From Aquila chrysaetos chrysaetos (lineage: Eukaryota > Chordata > Aves > Accipitriformes > Accipitridae): DNA of 64,000 bases. Made by a program: the position numbers and the translations under genes. Location of the stretch: the NCBI RefSeq assembly GCF_900496995.4, contig NW_024470327.1:197838-261837 (forward strand), read 5' to 3'. The notes under the pieces were generated by a model. That model did no database searches. It was not told where the DNA came from and saw only the letters and a list, made by a program, of their open reading frames with translations. Shown here one piece after another: positions 34,166-47,510 of the stretch. Within the stretch, counting starts at the first letter, position 1, and each line of letters starts with the position of its first letter.

Positions 34166-37100
34166 GTAACGGGAAAAAATGATTCCGCTTGAACATTGGG
34201 TTTGAAGCCAGGTGCTCTTTAGGCTGTATTCTTAAGATAATGAGCCACTCTTCTATCCCTGAGATAGCGGATGAGCTTGGTTTATTCCCATTGCTTTCCT
34301 CTGCTTCTGTTTACTGGTGGATTAAGATAGTATTGAAAAAAACCTACCCTGTGTGTGTTAGCGTGAGATGCAGTCTGAGGGAGAATTTTTGGCGGCATCT
34401 GTGGTATTGAATTAAACAGCACCAGTGAATGTTCCCGTGAACTGGACCTTGATCATTTGTAGTACTAAGTCGTTTGGAGGTTTACAGGTACAGGTTTGGC
34501 CCCTGTCAGCTGAAAAGCTCAACAATTTCCTTGGCACCGCTCACGAGTGGGAGTGGGCCAGGGGATTTCCCAGTGGGCATTTTGGATGCAGCTATTCTGC
34601 CTCCAAATTTTGCATGACAAAATGCAACCAAATGGCCAAGGGTAATTGTGCCAGTTGGCCTCCATTCCAGGGAGTGGTCCTGGGCACGTGTAATTTATTG
34701 ATGTAGAGAGAGGTTTTGCGTAGTTCAGTGAAAGGAAATTGGAAAACGTGAGTGCACGCTTAGTAGGGACCTGGGGAAAGTTACTTACCTTTGGTGTCTC
34801 ATCATTACTGAAGTTGGTGTCTCAGCAATACAGCAAGGATATCGCTGCCCTGTTCTCATGCTGTGGCTGTTGAGCGAGACATTTGGGCCACAGACTGTCT
34901 CCCTCTCTCTAGATGACATGCTGTCAAATTGCGCCCCTGCAAGGCTTCCAAAGCACTCCTCCAAAAACAGTCAATTAGTCTTCATGATGATGAAGAGCAA
35001 CCACTGTTCTGAGTGGAAAAGCCACTCCGTGAGTAATGCAGTGCCAGTGTTCATTGCTTTCACTTCTTGCTGTCATTTTCTTGAGATGCTGAGGTGCGGG
35101 AAGGCTGGAGGCGAGAAGTTGTCAGCATCAAATACTTGGAGAAAATACATTTCTAACTCCATTTTACTTTCCTCAGTTATATATTGTATTGGCAGGGCAA
35201 GAAGCAGGCAGGCAGCTTGCCTGGCCAGGGCCTGCGCGGCTCTGGCGCAGAGGATCAAGCGCTTCATGCTTCAGAGCTGTCAGGCTGGCACTTTTCACCA
35301 CTAAATGCAGCTCTAAATTAAAGCTAAACGAAAATGGAAATTTTGCTTCAGGGCTTGATCATGCCATTTTGTTCCATCCTTTTCCTTGTTTCGGTGGCTA
35401 GGGAAAGGAACCACTCCCTTGGTAGGAAGCATCCATGGAGTTATAGCCATGGGCGATATTAGAGCACCTTTGTGTATATTTATGCATGAGATCGTTACAG
35501 TTGCTGTTTTAAAGGTATCCATGTCTGTAGTACCTCAAACCTTTGGCAGTAAAACTGTAAATCCACACAATGGGGTGTGAAGCAGACAAATCCAATTCAG
35601 TCCTTCAGACAGCTTTGAAAGCCTCTCCCAGAGGGTACAGAAATGGTTATTTGTGATTCTCTTGAATTGCCTTTTATGGCAGCTTGCTTAGAGTGTCTGT
35701 GACAAGTAGTCTTCTGGGGGTTTAACACTGCAAATGGTAGGTTCTTTAAAGAAGCAAATGAATCAGCTGAAGACTTGGTTTTACTCTTTTAACAGATCGG
35801 ACACAAATGGGAGGCCTGAGTATGCTGCTTTTAGCAGGGGAACATGCCCTGACTGCACAAGAGGTAAGGAACTCTCTTCTCTCCCTTACCGCGAGACCTC
35901 AGTTTAAAGAGAGCTCTGAGGAGGAATATTTGACCAGTGGGAAATGCAATTTAAGGTACATACCTCAGGTGGGACTGAAGTGTGAGCCCTGTGATAGGAG
36001 TCTTGTATCCCAGCCATGAACGCAGAGGTTGGGCCCAGATTTTATATCGGTTCAGTACTAACTCTGCTGAGTGAGTATTTGATCAGAGCAGGCAAGAGTG
36101 CCCCCTGAGAGGACGTTGTCACAGGTGGAAGGCTTGAAATGCAGTGACTGTGTTCATACAGAGGTGGTTTGCAAACTCTTTTGGGCAAGGATTTCATCTG
36201 CTTGTGTAATGCCTCACACAACTGTGGCCTTGGCACCAACAGCAAAATAAATACCTGATAATTTCCATACAGTCAGTGCCATTACGTGTGCATTCTGAAG
36301 CCATGCAAGTGCTAACAAGCAATCAAAGTGTTGGCAGGATATTCCCATTCCCTAAGTCTTTGAGTCTAAAAAGAAGTTTGTAGTTCAGTTGCCATCACAA
36401 ACAATTGGTTTTACAAAGGATTCTAGTAAATAAAAGTGTCCCTGCGTGTCTCCAGTAGTGCAGAGACCTCTGGTCTTTCTTTAGACCGGTTGATATTTAT
36501 GATCTATTTTTGGGGCAAACTTGGACAATTGTTCAAAAGGTGGCTTGTATGTTGGGTAAAATAGGTAGTCGCTGCCATAAATCTCTAGCCTGGAAAGAAA
36601 AGCTGTGGAAGCAAGGAGGGTTTCTTTTTTTTTTTTTTTCCTTTTTTCTGTTTTTCGTTGTTATTGGGAGGAAAAGCAATAATTAACTCTCTCCGTGTGA
36701 TACCCGCAAGTGCCAAATGTGTAGTGTGTTTGAGATGGATTGCTCCTGTACGGCCAAGACTGAGCCAAGGCTCCTCAGTGCTTTGCACGCCGGTGTGACC
36801 AGTGGAAGTCTTTGTGCAGCTGTGGGTAGTGGCTTTCTGTGCTGCAGCATGAACAACAAGAAACACGAGGGTAATGCTGGCAGAGAAGTGAAAAGAAAGT
36901 GATTATTCTGTGCTAAAAGGAGAATGTCTTGTAGTCTTCCAAGTTGGAATCTCTGCGCTTGGAATTTAAAACCTGTTTTTACTGAGCTGTTATGTTTAAA
37001 TGAGGGGGAAGGTGTATTGTAGTCACAGATACTCAGTTCCATTAAGAAGGGTCTTTGCCTTCTGAGTTGAGCTTTCTTGGTTTTCCATGAAAAGTGCGTC

Positions 37101-40100
37101 AAGTCGTATGATTTCAGGTGATGGTGAAGGAATAAAATCGACATGTGGATTTAGAGGCGAATCAAAAAGGATGTCGTGTGACTGTGTTAGTATATGAACT
37201 TTTTTTAATCAGGATTTTCTTTTTTTTTTTGAGCAAAGGACCCACTTCCCATGCACCTACATAAAGCCCATTGTCTCTGATAGAAGCATGCAATATGGCT
37301 TATGATGTAATACTTACCTGAAGTCTAAGCTGTACTATGCTGTGCTCTTTTGGGCTTGTAGTATTCTTCTGAAAGCTGGCCCTCCACATCAAAGAGGCAG
37401 GCTGTGTAATCTGCTTTCCCCCCAAATGTAGACCAAAATCACTGTCATAAATACAGTCTGAACAGAACTAGTGGAGGGATTTGTTAGAATCCATGATGGG
37501 CCAGAAAGTAGCCCCTACTTACTAATAAGTTACTGTATTTTACTTGCCCTGTGCTGTCTGAGAAGCAGGTAAGTGTCAGAGCACTTTCCCAGGGGATAAA
37601 ACCGCCCCTCTCTGATTCTTTCCGAGGGTCCCCTAAGTAAAATGCTGCATCCTCCAGAACAATCCGTGCTAAGCAGCAATTTGTGTGCACAATCAGCACC
37701 AGTAGTCTGCAGTCTCATGTCTTTCACTGAACTGTGAAATACAGTGTAGTGTTAAGTTCTTGTTGCTAACCCTCTTTTGACATACCAGTGGGCAAATAAA
37801 AGCCCTTCAAAAAAGCCTTAGCCTTAGCCTTGATCCTAGGCAAGACTTGCCTTGTGAAAAACTATTCAAGATCACTGTTTCACAGATCCCCCATTTCCAT
37901 GTCTCCTGGGAAGGCAGATACTGTTCACTGTACAGGTGTGCTGGGACTCAGCTGCATGTTCTTAGGTCCCAGGAGTCTTTCTGTACGCTGGATCAGAAAC
38001 TTAGCGTGTTGTTGAAGTTTGATACTGAAACTGAAGAGTTAGGTAATACAAACATGATTGTTTTCCTGACAGATCTCCTCAAGCGCATCGCAGCCTGGAG
38101 TCCCGGGAGCTGTAAAACAAACCCAGGAGTCTGCATTGTTTCAGTTTGCTGAGGTATAATGGCTGAAGTATGGTGGGGGAGGAGGGGGGGAAGCAAGGCA
38201 CCAGTAAGAGTTGTCACTGAATGGCTAAGCACCCTGTCTGATAAGGGATTCCCATCAGTAGATGTTTACCTTGATGGCGGCATTATGTTAAGAAAATCAG
38301 AGGGGTATGTGGGGGGGAATAACCAGTGACAGGATGAGATGTTGGCCCGTTCCACTAGCTGTAGCATACACAAAGGACACTGAGCTTGTGAATATTACCT
38401 GGCCTTCCATACCAAAGGCCCACTGCAGATGTTTTTTTTCCAAAGGGCCTTCTAATTTGCATCTAGGAAAACAACAAATAAAGGGCATTCTGAAATGACA
38501 CTCTGCACTGCCTGTGGAAGAGGCTGCAGCAGTGCAAAATGGCAACTGCCCTAGAGGCAGGGATCCTGTGAAAAATAAACTTGCAGGTCAAAGGAAGCTT
38601 ATCCCAACAGCTGCAAGGATAGGTAGCAGCATCGTTAGGTGGTGACTTTTAAAGCCCATAAATTACCCTTACGTATGTAAGTTCTCCTCCTTTCTCCCTG
38701 TATTGAAAATGTGGAGTTCTTAAAGGTTGCTTTGAAGAATGTCTTCTCCCATGTGTTTAGTGTGCCTCTAGGAACTGGTTTTCCACACCTATAGTCTTCT
38801 TGCCCATTTGGGGGAGTGTGGTACTGCTTAGAGAACCAGTTAGGCTAAATGGATCTTCAGGGTGTGTCTGAGAAGACTGGGAGTGGAGCTGGTGCTAGCA
38901 TGGAGGAGTATAACGAGGTGAGAAGATAACCCTTTGTCCTTCCATGTACTTGCAGAGGCTTGACTCCATACAAGATGCTTCCTCCTGTTAAAAGTTAAGG
39001 GAACTGTGTTCTGTGTGTTTTTAGCTTGGCTAGGATGGGCCTTGATGTATTTGTTGGGAGGTTCAGTGAAGAAAAAAGCGATTTACTGATTCAGGTGCCA
39101 TAAAATACCTGAATGCATTACTGCCTTTAATAAGCTAAATTATGGTAAGCAATTTGCAGTAGGCTGCTGTCAGCAATGTACAGTGCTACAAAAGAAAAGA
39201 GGGAGGGAGGCAGCATAGTTATTTAGCCAGTAGCCAAGTAGACCTGTGAAGAAATGTGGAGTGTGCTGTGGTCTGATGTGCCTGGAGACTTTTGGCAGCC
39301 GTCCCAGCTCAGTTCTGGTTCTGGCTGTGTGTTCTTCATAGGTTCCCTTCCTCTTTGCCGCCTTTGCGGCAAGATGAGTAAGAGTGCCTCTTTGTGAAGA
39401 CAGCGATCCCACTGAGTAGATTTGTCATTTCAAATGGACACCTTTACCCCCAGAGTACAAGTCCCCTGTCACTCAGAAACAGCTTGTTATATGTAGATGT
39501 AGCATGGGATTCTTTCTTCCCCTTACAGCCTCGGCTAGCCTGTCATTTGTTTGTGTGTCCCAAGTGCTACAGTCGTCCATTAAAGCTGTTGAGGATATGG
39601 CTAATGAGGTCTGCCCAGTGGCTTGCCACAACAGGTGATGAAAATGTCAGGAGTAAGAATTGTTGGGTCCTGCTGGTGCGCAGGCCAGTGCACTGGTCTT
39701 CCACGATGATGTGACATCCTCGTAAGAGGTTGTTGTTTGGTTTTTTTTTTCATTTTGGAGTGTTGCAAGTTATGCTCTTGGCTTTCTCATTCTGCTCTGA
39801 CCTTGCAGCTACTTGGTCCTTCTTTTGTCCTTCTCATTTGTACCTTTATGGAAAGCCCTTACATAGGCCAGTGATTTCTGAGCAGTGGGCTGTGTTCCTT
39901 AGCGCGGTGGCTCTTTGCAAGCTGTCTGCTCCCATGGGCGGGTTGCTGTCCTCCTCCTTGCCATGCAAGGGAGACGGAGCAGATGGGAGCCCTTGCTCTC
40001 TTGGTCTTACTGGATGTGTGTTTGGCAAGTGCGAACAGATGGTGACGAGTGCTTCGTTGAGAAGAAAAAAGAGTACCTCTTGGATTTCCTTAGCTAAACT

Positions 40101-41688
40101 CTCATCCGTTATTAAACAAAGAAAATGCTTCTGGAGAGTGGAAGCAATAAAATTGCCTGTTTAACCACCTTAAAACCAAAATGAAGCCAAAACCCCCAAA
40201 CTGTTCACTTTCATCTGCTTTTCTGAGGTTTTTCTCTAAGTGATTTAATCAAAAACATAATCAGATGCAGCATGCAGCAAGGTAGAACTTTCCTTGCTAA
40301 TCCAAGAGGTTATTAGCATTTAAGAAAAATGCATGCTTGAGAATGGTTTTGCTGTGTTCTCACATACTGTCTTTGAGCAGGCTTACGGGCAACCCCTTCT
40401 ATTTATTTCTGTGCTGAATAGAAGGTTTGAATCCAAACCTTTTGGTTGGAATGCCTTGAAGTTGGGAGTGTGAGAGCTAGTCAGTATCTTCTCTTCCATC
40501 CTGCCCTTAGGTGAAGCTGCACTCTTCCTAGGTAAAGCCATTACGTAAAATAAATGAATACCTTTGATGTTTGCCTGTATGCTGAAATTATTCGATGTCT
40601 GTGTTGAAGTGAAATGCCGGTGCTGGGGCGGGGTGTGTGGGGGGAAGTGGCAAAGTACCATGGCACATGCTTCTTAGGCAAACTAGAATGTAATACAGTA
40701 GATAAAATGCTGACCTGCATTGTAAAAAAGGTAGTAACTTGATTGTAATGATCTCCAAGTTAATCCTCTACATAAGAAGGGGTTCTTTGTGGTTGTGCTC
40801 CTGCAGGTTCTGATGATTCGGGCTGAACCTAGCAGATGGTGTTAAGCCAGGGAATGAGATCTGTAATCTCCCTGAGAGCTGATTGATCAGCCGTCCTCTT
40901 ACTTTGGACATTTGCCCAGCAACTTTGGCAGAATGAATCCAAAGTTTCTATCTCTCGCAGTTTGTTTTTTTGACTGTGAAGAGATTTTTTTTTTTTTTTT
41001 TTTTTCCCCTTGAAGTGAAATGCTGGCTGCCTCTCTTTCTGTTAGGACTGCATGGATCTTGCTTGACTTTTGTTAGGAGCTGCCATTCTCTTGTCAAACT
41101 CAATTCCTTACTCTTTGCTCACCTTTTGCATGAGGAGGCAAGATGTGCCTGTATGTTCTCAGGTTATCCTTCAATGTGTGAGTGTTTTTCTGTCTCTTTT
41201 CTGCCCTTCATATTGCACTGAAACAAGCATTAAGAGCTGAGAATGCATTACAGTAGAAAAAGTTGAGGCCCTCTTCCTGCAAAGTGCCACGTACAAGATC
41301 ACCTAAGTCCAGTGGGCTCCTGAGTAGGTTCCCTGAACTGTCTTGAAGCAAAACTAGGATTTTGAATTATTCTGGTTCGATATTAAAAAATATTATTAAT
41401 GCATATTCCAGTATTATTCACCATGTTTTAAATAGCTTGCGGGAAAATGGATGTTCTGGATTTGGGGATTTTTTGGTAATGAATCTTCTTGACAATTGAA
41501 AAGGAAGCCGTTCAAATAATCTAGTTCCAAAGAAACATATTAACTATAAAGAGAGAGGCTAAACTGATAATTTTTGCATCTGGAAGATCGTGGTCATAAG
41601 CATGCCTTTTGTGATGCAGCAGATGCCACAGAAACACTGTTGGTCTTGTCCTTAATCTTCTGGCTTTTCACGGTTTCCAGGTCACCTA
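34166..41688. other. Spacer DNA, about 7.5 kb, no gene I can support
   Basis: No long frame and no recognised protein. Several short open segments sit between AG and GT dinucleotides (35,796-35,864; 38,072-38,151; 39,536-39,633) but are too short to be distinguished from chance. T-runs occur at about 36,626-36,640 and 40,986-41,005. Confidence 0.5.
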
Positions 41689-41692
41689 CTAC

Positions 41693-42317
41693 TGATACCA
41701 AAAAAAGCCAGTCGAAGAAACTCTCCAAGACTCCATTTTGGAGTTTTAGAAAGCAGGCATTCTTTATTGCAGCGCGGGGTGCACGGGGGATCGCTCCACC
41801 TATCGTGCACACCGTCAGGCCTAATTGTGCAGGTTAAGTACGTGTTCTACATACGTATTCACTAGATTTCCAAGAAATGTTATGCATAGTCATTAGTTTT
41901 CTGGGAAACTATTAGCATATGCAAATGTCCTTTATGCAGGAGCATTGACAGTCTCTGGTGGTCTTCAGGAGTCCTCTGGTGGTCTTCCATAGTCTTCCTC
42001 ACTTGTCCGCTACTTGACCCTTCTCGGATGATTCTGCGCAGTGTGATCTTCTGCATGTTTGATACATCTTCTCCCGAAGAATGCTCGTTAGTGCTTCTTT
42101 TATCTGTGCTTACATTTTGACGTAATCCATATGGATACTTGTAAGCTAAGTTACCTAAGAGGGTTAAAGTCCTTATCTTCTTCAGAAACTGCAGGGCCGT
42201 CCAAAAGCAATTTCTCACACATTTTGCAACATACAGAACCCCCATCCACCACTGATCAGCAAACAATCGGGCAAAGAAACAGCAAGGCCATTGTACTCAG
42301 AAAAACATCCTGCATCA
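41693..42317 (-). mobile_element. Solo LTR (625 bp) with CTAC target duplication
   Basis: On the minus strand it reads TGATGCAGG to GGTATCA, with AATAAA at 41,763-41,768 and a U5 similar in style to that of 44,229-44,996. CTAC flanks it at 41,689-41,692 and 42,318-42,321. A 4-bp duplication fits an ERV1/gamma-type element. No internal sequence remains. Confidence 0.85.
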
Positions 42318-42321
42318 CTAC

Positions 42322-42876
42322 CAGTGTAATGCCATGCCAAGGAATATCAAATATGAGAAACAGTGATTAATTCTTGTGCTGGTGAACTCCTACTGCTGCA
42401 CTTGGAAGCAGGTCAGAAAACTTTGGCTGCAGAAGCAATTCCCTGCAGTGCGGTGGTAGTTAGTTACTCAGCGCTGGTGCTGGCACCGGCACACCAGCAT
42501 CTCTTTAGGAGGCTAGATTTGATCTCCAGACGTAAGGTCTTATTTCTTTTTTCTGCCTAAAGACAGGGAAACAAGCAGTGCCTGTGAGGACAAATGGTCC
42601 TCTTCTCTATCTAACCAAATGGGAAATATTGCCCAGGCTTTCCGGGAGAGTTTTGTTTAGCCTTGACCAGCACAGTTCCTGATTTAAGCAGCAGGTAGGT
42701 CTTGTTCACTTAGTCACACAAAACACACATAAGACACAGGGCGTGATAGAACATGAGCTGTGGACAGTACAACTGTAGAGGAGAATCCATGAGGATCTAA
42801 GTAATGCAAGGGAAGGAATTCTGTGTTTGCTTGTATCCTGCTGACTCCCGAATGCCTGTAAAGTGTTTCTTGGATG
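42322..42876. other. Spacer DNA, nothing recognised
   Basis: No gene, repeat or regulatory element could be supported between the solo LTR and the G-rich tract. Confidence 0.5.
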
Positions 42877-44110
42877 GGGGGGAGCTGGGGGTGACCACTG
42901 GGCTGAGGCCTGGATGCTGGGGGGAGGACAACTAGGCACTAGGGGTGTCTGAGGTGGATTGGGGCAGGAGGCTATCTTGGGCTGATGTAGGTGGTGGGGG
43001 GGGGGTGTGTGTCTGCCCCCCCGAGGTAAATTAGGGGTGTCTGGGATGAGATAACAGGGGCGGGGGGATGTCCTGAACCTTCTGGGGTAAATGGGGGGGA
43101 GGCTGACCCCCCTGGTGTGAATTGGGGGGGGTCATCTGGGTGAGGTGAATGAGGGGAGTCTGTGCTGGGGTAAGTGGGGGTAGGGTTAAATGGGGGGGCT
43201 CTGGGCTGAGGTAATGGGGGGGGGGTCCAGGCTGAGGCAATGGGGTGCTGCCTTAACTGCTGGGGGGAGGAGCCTGGCTGCAGTTATGGGGGTGCAGACA
43301 GGGCCCCCCCGCTCTGGGGAGCAGCTCTTGTGCTTTTTTGGGGGGGAGTGGGATACATCTGGAGGTGCGTGTGTCACATTTGGGGATAACTCCCCCCATG
43401 GGTGGCCCTTGAGCACTTCAGCCCCCTAAATCCTCTTTTTCCAACCAAATTGGGGGGGGGGGGGGGGGCTCTCAACACACCTGGGTCCTGAAGGACCAGC
43501 ACAGCTGGGGGGTAGGCAGCCATGTTGTGTGAGACACTCCCCCCGTGCCTCAGTTTCCCCTCGTGGGGAGGTGTCCCCCTGTTTGGGGGGGTGACCCCCC
43601 AAATCCGGGGGGGGGAGCACTTCATGTGGAGGGAGGGGAACAGCCAATCAGGATCCCTTGTGGAGATGCCCCCATTGCTCTGTTCCCATTGCCCCGTTCC
43701 CATTGCCCCCCCCTTTCCATGGAGGGCGGGGAACAGACAGGGTTTGGTGGGGCTGTAAGGTTTGGGGGGGGTCAGGAAGTCAAAGTTTGGGGGATGGGTA
43801 TGGGGGGCATGGGTGGGATTTGGGGGTGTTGGGGCATTGAGGGGATTGGGGGGTGTTAGGGTGTCTGGGGGGGGCATGGGTTAAATTTGTGGGTGCTGGG
43901 GGGACCTGGGGGTGTTGGACTGTCTGGGGGGTCTGGGGGTCATAGGGGGCATTTGGGGTTTTGGGAGGGGCTGTGGTTTGGGGGTGCATGAGGGTCAGGT
44001 TTGGGGCAGGTCCCTCTTGAGTGGGTGACACTGAGGGGGGGATGGGACCGAATGGGAAAGGGAGGGTCTGGCCCCGCACCCCCCACCCTGGGGTGCAGAG
44101 AGTTCCCAAG
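42877..44110. repeat. Strand-asymmetric G-rich low-complexity tract
   Basis: The plus strand carries dozens of G-runs of four to eighteen, often in GGGGT/CTGGG contexts, over 1.2 kb. Repeated words such as CTGGGGTAA and GGGGTGTTGGG suggest a decayed minisatellite. Such a strand is expected to form G-quadruplexes. The reading frames across it are compositional. Confidence 0.8.
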
Positions 44111-44228
44111 GGCTCAGCTCCCCCCCCCCGCCCCCCGGGCTGTTTCATCCCCAGCTCTTTTGTCAGCACCCATCCCCAGGTGCCTGGGTTCCCCTGGGGT
44201 GGGGGTGCCTCCGGTGCCCAGATGCCTG

Positions 44229-44996
44229 TGTTACTGATTTGTCATTAATTTGTTATTAGTTAGAATTAATCATATTTAGTTTTAGTATTTTAGCAAAATC
44301 ACATGTATGTTGTATTTTATATATTTAACCACCAACCAGTGTCTGCTGTGAAATTCCCTGTATAGCCCCGTATCAAGGCCGGAGAAATTGGCTAAAATCG
44401 TCTAGTAGGAACATTTAGAACTTAGAGAACAGGATAAAGAAATACTTGACAACGGGGTGGTGTAAGAGTCGTTCAGTACGTTACCTGACAGCGGCCTGTT
44501 TGGAACGCAGCGGCCGATCCCTAAGGATAGAATGTGCGGTACAAGGCTCCTGGAAGGTACCTGGCTAGAGCCGTTAGAGATAACCACGTAGCTACTGTCA
44601 AAAAGGATGGATTGCACCTGTTGCCATAACATCGATGAAGAAATCATGAACTCTAGACGAACTTTGCTTCATTATAATACCAAAACACACCTCCTGGTCA
44701 AAGGCTACCCGCCTCCAAGACTTACCACGCCTCGGAGAGACCTTCACTACACCTGCGTAAAAGATATTCACGTATGCTAATGATTTCCCAAAAATCTAAT
44801 GAATATGTATAACTTTTCTTGGAAATCTAATGAATATGTATCGATAAGTCTTAATATAAGGTGTATTGTTTTGAAGACAGGTGTGCGTGGTTCGTGAGAG
44901 GACTCGCCCGCGCACCCGGCCGTCAATAAAGAAGTCTCTGCTTATCTACACTAAATTGGTGTTGGTAAGTTCTTCATTCCGAGCTTTTCGGTAACA
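44229..44996 (+). mobile_element. Solo LTR (768 bp) with CCTG target duplication
   Basis: It begins TGTTACTGATTTG and ends TTCGGTAACA. CCTG flanks it at 44,225-44,228 and 44,997-45,000. AATAAA is at 44,925-44,930 and a TATA-like ATATAAGG near 44,854. U3 contains the direct repeat AATCTAATGAATATGTAT twice (about 44,795 and 44,826). An ERV1-type solo LTR without internal sequence. Confidence 0.88.
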
Positions 44997-45000
44997 CCTG

Positions 45001-45915
45001 CGTCCCCCTCTCCCAGGTCTGGGCTGGGTGCTCTGGGCTGGGTGCGACGCCCTGATAAGTCGGGTATGGGAGCACTGGGAGGGCAGGGACTGGCTGTACT
45101 GGGAGTTGGGAGTGGCGGGTGAAGGCTCCACTAGGAGCCCAGAGTGCCAGGTAGGGGCTGGGAATACTGGGAGCTGGGGGTGCTAGGTAAGGGCTATACT
45201 AGGAATACTGGGAGCTGGGGGTGCCAGGTAGGGGCTATACTGGGAGTACTGGGAGCTGGGGGTGCCAGGTAAGGGCTCTACTGGGAGGCAGGAGTGCAGT
45301 GTAAGAGCTGTACCGGTAGCTGGGAGTGCGAAGAGGTACACTGGGAGTACTGGGAGCTGGAGGTGCCATGTAGGAGCTCTACTTGGAGCCAGGAGTGCAG
45401 TGTAAGGGCTGAGCACTGCATTAAGGCTATACGGGACGTACTGGGAATGCCCGGTCTTACTGGGCATTACACAGGAATAACAGTGACTGGTGTTACTGGG
45501 AGCTGGGAATCACAGCTGCTGGGTATACTCGGAGCTGGGAGTGTTGTGGACTGGGCGTACTGGGAACTGGGAGACCTGTGTAAAGGCTATACTGGGAGTA
45601 CTGGGAGTGGGGAATGGCGGGTAATGGTGTTACTGGAGCTAAGAGTGAGAGGTACAAGGTATACTGGGAGTACTGGGAGTGACAGGTGTCGGTATACTGG
45701 TGCTGAGGAATGATGGGTGATGGTCTTACTGGGAGCTACTGGGTATACTGGGAAATGGGAGCCAGAGTGGAGAGGGAGTACTGGGAGCAGAGAGGGACAG
45801 TTATTGGGAGAACTGGGTGTACTGGGAGCGAGGGGTAATGGGTCTACTGGGAGGGACAGGTGTTGGCTGTAGTGGGAGCTGGGAACAGCAGGTACTGGTT
45901 GTACTGGGAGTGTGA
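45001..45915. repeat. TACTGGGAG minisatellite, left part
   Basis: Diverged tandem units built on TACTGGGAG(TACTGGGAGCTGGGAGTG) with a GGTAAGGGCTATACT-type stretch. It continues at 47,068-47,330 after the inserted LTR. Confidence 0.9.
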
Positions 45916-45920
45916 GTGGC

Positions 45921-47062
45921 TGTATTGGTTTTGCTGGCAAGGTTTTGGTAGCGGGGGGGGGTTACAGGGGTGGCTTCTGTAAGAAGTTGCTGGAAGCTTC
46001 CCCTGTGTTCGAGAGAGAGCCAATACCAGCCGGCTCTAAGATGGACCTGCCGCTGGCCAAGGCCGAGCCAATCAGCGACAGCGGTAACGCCTCTGTGATA
46101 ACATTTTTAAGAAGGAAAAAAGTTGGGACAGGCAGATTCGGCAGCCGGAGAGAGGAGTGAGAACATGTAAGAGAAACAACTCTGTGGACACCAAGGTCAG
46201 TGAAGAAGGAGGGGGAAGACATGCTCCAGGCGCCGGAGCACAGATTCCCCTGCGGCCCGTGGTGAAGACCATGGTGAGGCAGGCTGTCCCCCTGCAGTCC
46301 ATGGAGGTCCACGCCAGAGCAGATATCCACCTGCAGCCCGTGGAGGACCCCACGCCGGAGCAGGTGGGTGCCCGAAGAAGGCTGTGACCCCGTGGGAACC
46401 CTGCGCTGGAGCAGGTTCCTGGCAGGACCTGCGGATCTGTGGAGAGAGGAGCCCACGGAGCAGGTTTTGTGGCAGGACTTGTGACCCCGTGGGGGACCCA
46501 CGCTGGAGCAGTGTGCTCCTGAAGGACTGCACACTGTGGAAAGGACCCATGCTGGAGCAGTTCGTGAAGAACTGCAGCCCGTGGGAAGGGCCCACGTTGG
46601 AGAAGTTCATGGAGGACTGTCTCCCGTGGGAGGGACCCCACGCTGGAGCAGGGAAGAGTGTGATGAGTCCTCCCCCTGAGGAGGATGAAGCGGCAGAAAA
46701 CAACGTGTGATGAACTGACCGTAAACCCCATCCCCGTCCCCCTGTGCCGCTGGGGGGGGGTTGGTAGAGAAGCTGGGAGTGAAGTTGTGCCCGGGAAGAA
46801 GGGAGGGGTGGAGGGAAGGTGTTCTGAGATTTGTTTTTTTTTTCTCATTACCCTACTCTGGTTGATTTGTAATAAAGCGAGTTAATTTTCCCCAAGTTGA
46901 GTCTGTTTTGCCCGTGACAGTAAGTGGTGAGTGATCTCTCCTGTCCTTATCTCGACCCACAAGCTCTTTGTTATATTTTCTCTCCCCTGTCCAGTTGAGG
47001 AGGGGGAGTGATAGAATGGCTTTGGTGGGCACCTGGCAACCAGCCAGGGTCAACCCATCACA
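45921..47062 (+). mobile_element. ERVL-type solo LTR (1,142 bp) inserted in the minisatellite
   Basis: It begins TGTATTGG and ends AACCCATCACA, flanked by the 5-bp duplication GTGGC (45,916-45,920 and 47,063-47,067). Inside are diverged roughly 60-bp repeats with GCTGGAGCAG cores (46,390-46,640), a CCAAT box near 46,059, and AATAAA near 46,870. The CTTATCTCGACCCAC stretch matches the U5 style of the LTR at 27,017. I recognise it as a common bird LTR family but not its database name. Confidence 0.88.
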
Positions 47063-47067
47063 GTGGC

Positions 47068-47330
47068 AGCTAATGCTTGTGCTGGGAGTGGCAGGTACTG
47101 GTCATACTGGGAGCACTGGGAATGGAAGTGGCAGGTAATGGCAGTACTGGGAGCTGGGAATGGCAGGCACTGGTCATATTGGGGATACTGGGAGCGTGAG
47201 TGACGGCCGTCTTGGGAGCTGGGAGCACCAGTACTGGTCATACTGGGGGCACTGGGAGCAGCACCCGCAGTTCATACTGGGTTCCTGCTCTACTGGTCCC
47301 AGTATGGGATGGGGGGGCAGGGGGAGCGGG
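47068..47330. repeat. TACTGGGAG minisatellite, right part
   Basis: Same unit as 45,001-45,915 (ACTGGGAGCTGGGA, TGGTCATACTGGG). The two parts were continuous before the LTR inserted. Confidence 0.85.
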
Positions 47331-47510
47331 GCCCCAGTGCCTCCCAGTAACCGTCCGTCCATTCCCCCCACTCCCCGATCCAGGCCACGGCTGGTACGTA
47401 GCCCCTCCCACACACCTGCGCCCCACTGCCATGTGAGTGCCCCCCACCCGTGTGCAGGGAGGGGGCGACACACACGAGGCGTGTGCGGGTGTGTGCACAT
47501 GGGGGTCATG
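47331..47510. other. Short spacer end, nothing recognised
   Basis: GC-rich, no gene. It ends where homology to the left arm begins at CATGGGCATG. Confidence 0.5.

Noticed and set aside
35796..39633. Exon-like segments at 35,796-35,864, 38,072-38,151 and 39,536-39,633 between AG and GT
   Set aside because: Each is only 23-35 codons, open frames of that length are expected by chance, and no protein family is recognised.
43186..43877. Pro-rich minus-strand frames in the G-rich tract
   Set aside because: Translation of C-runs; composition only.
45962..46848. 190- and 258-codon minus-strand frames in the solo LTR
   Set aside because: Antisense frames over the internal GCTGGAGCAG repeats of an LTR, not a gene.
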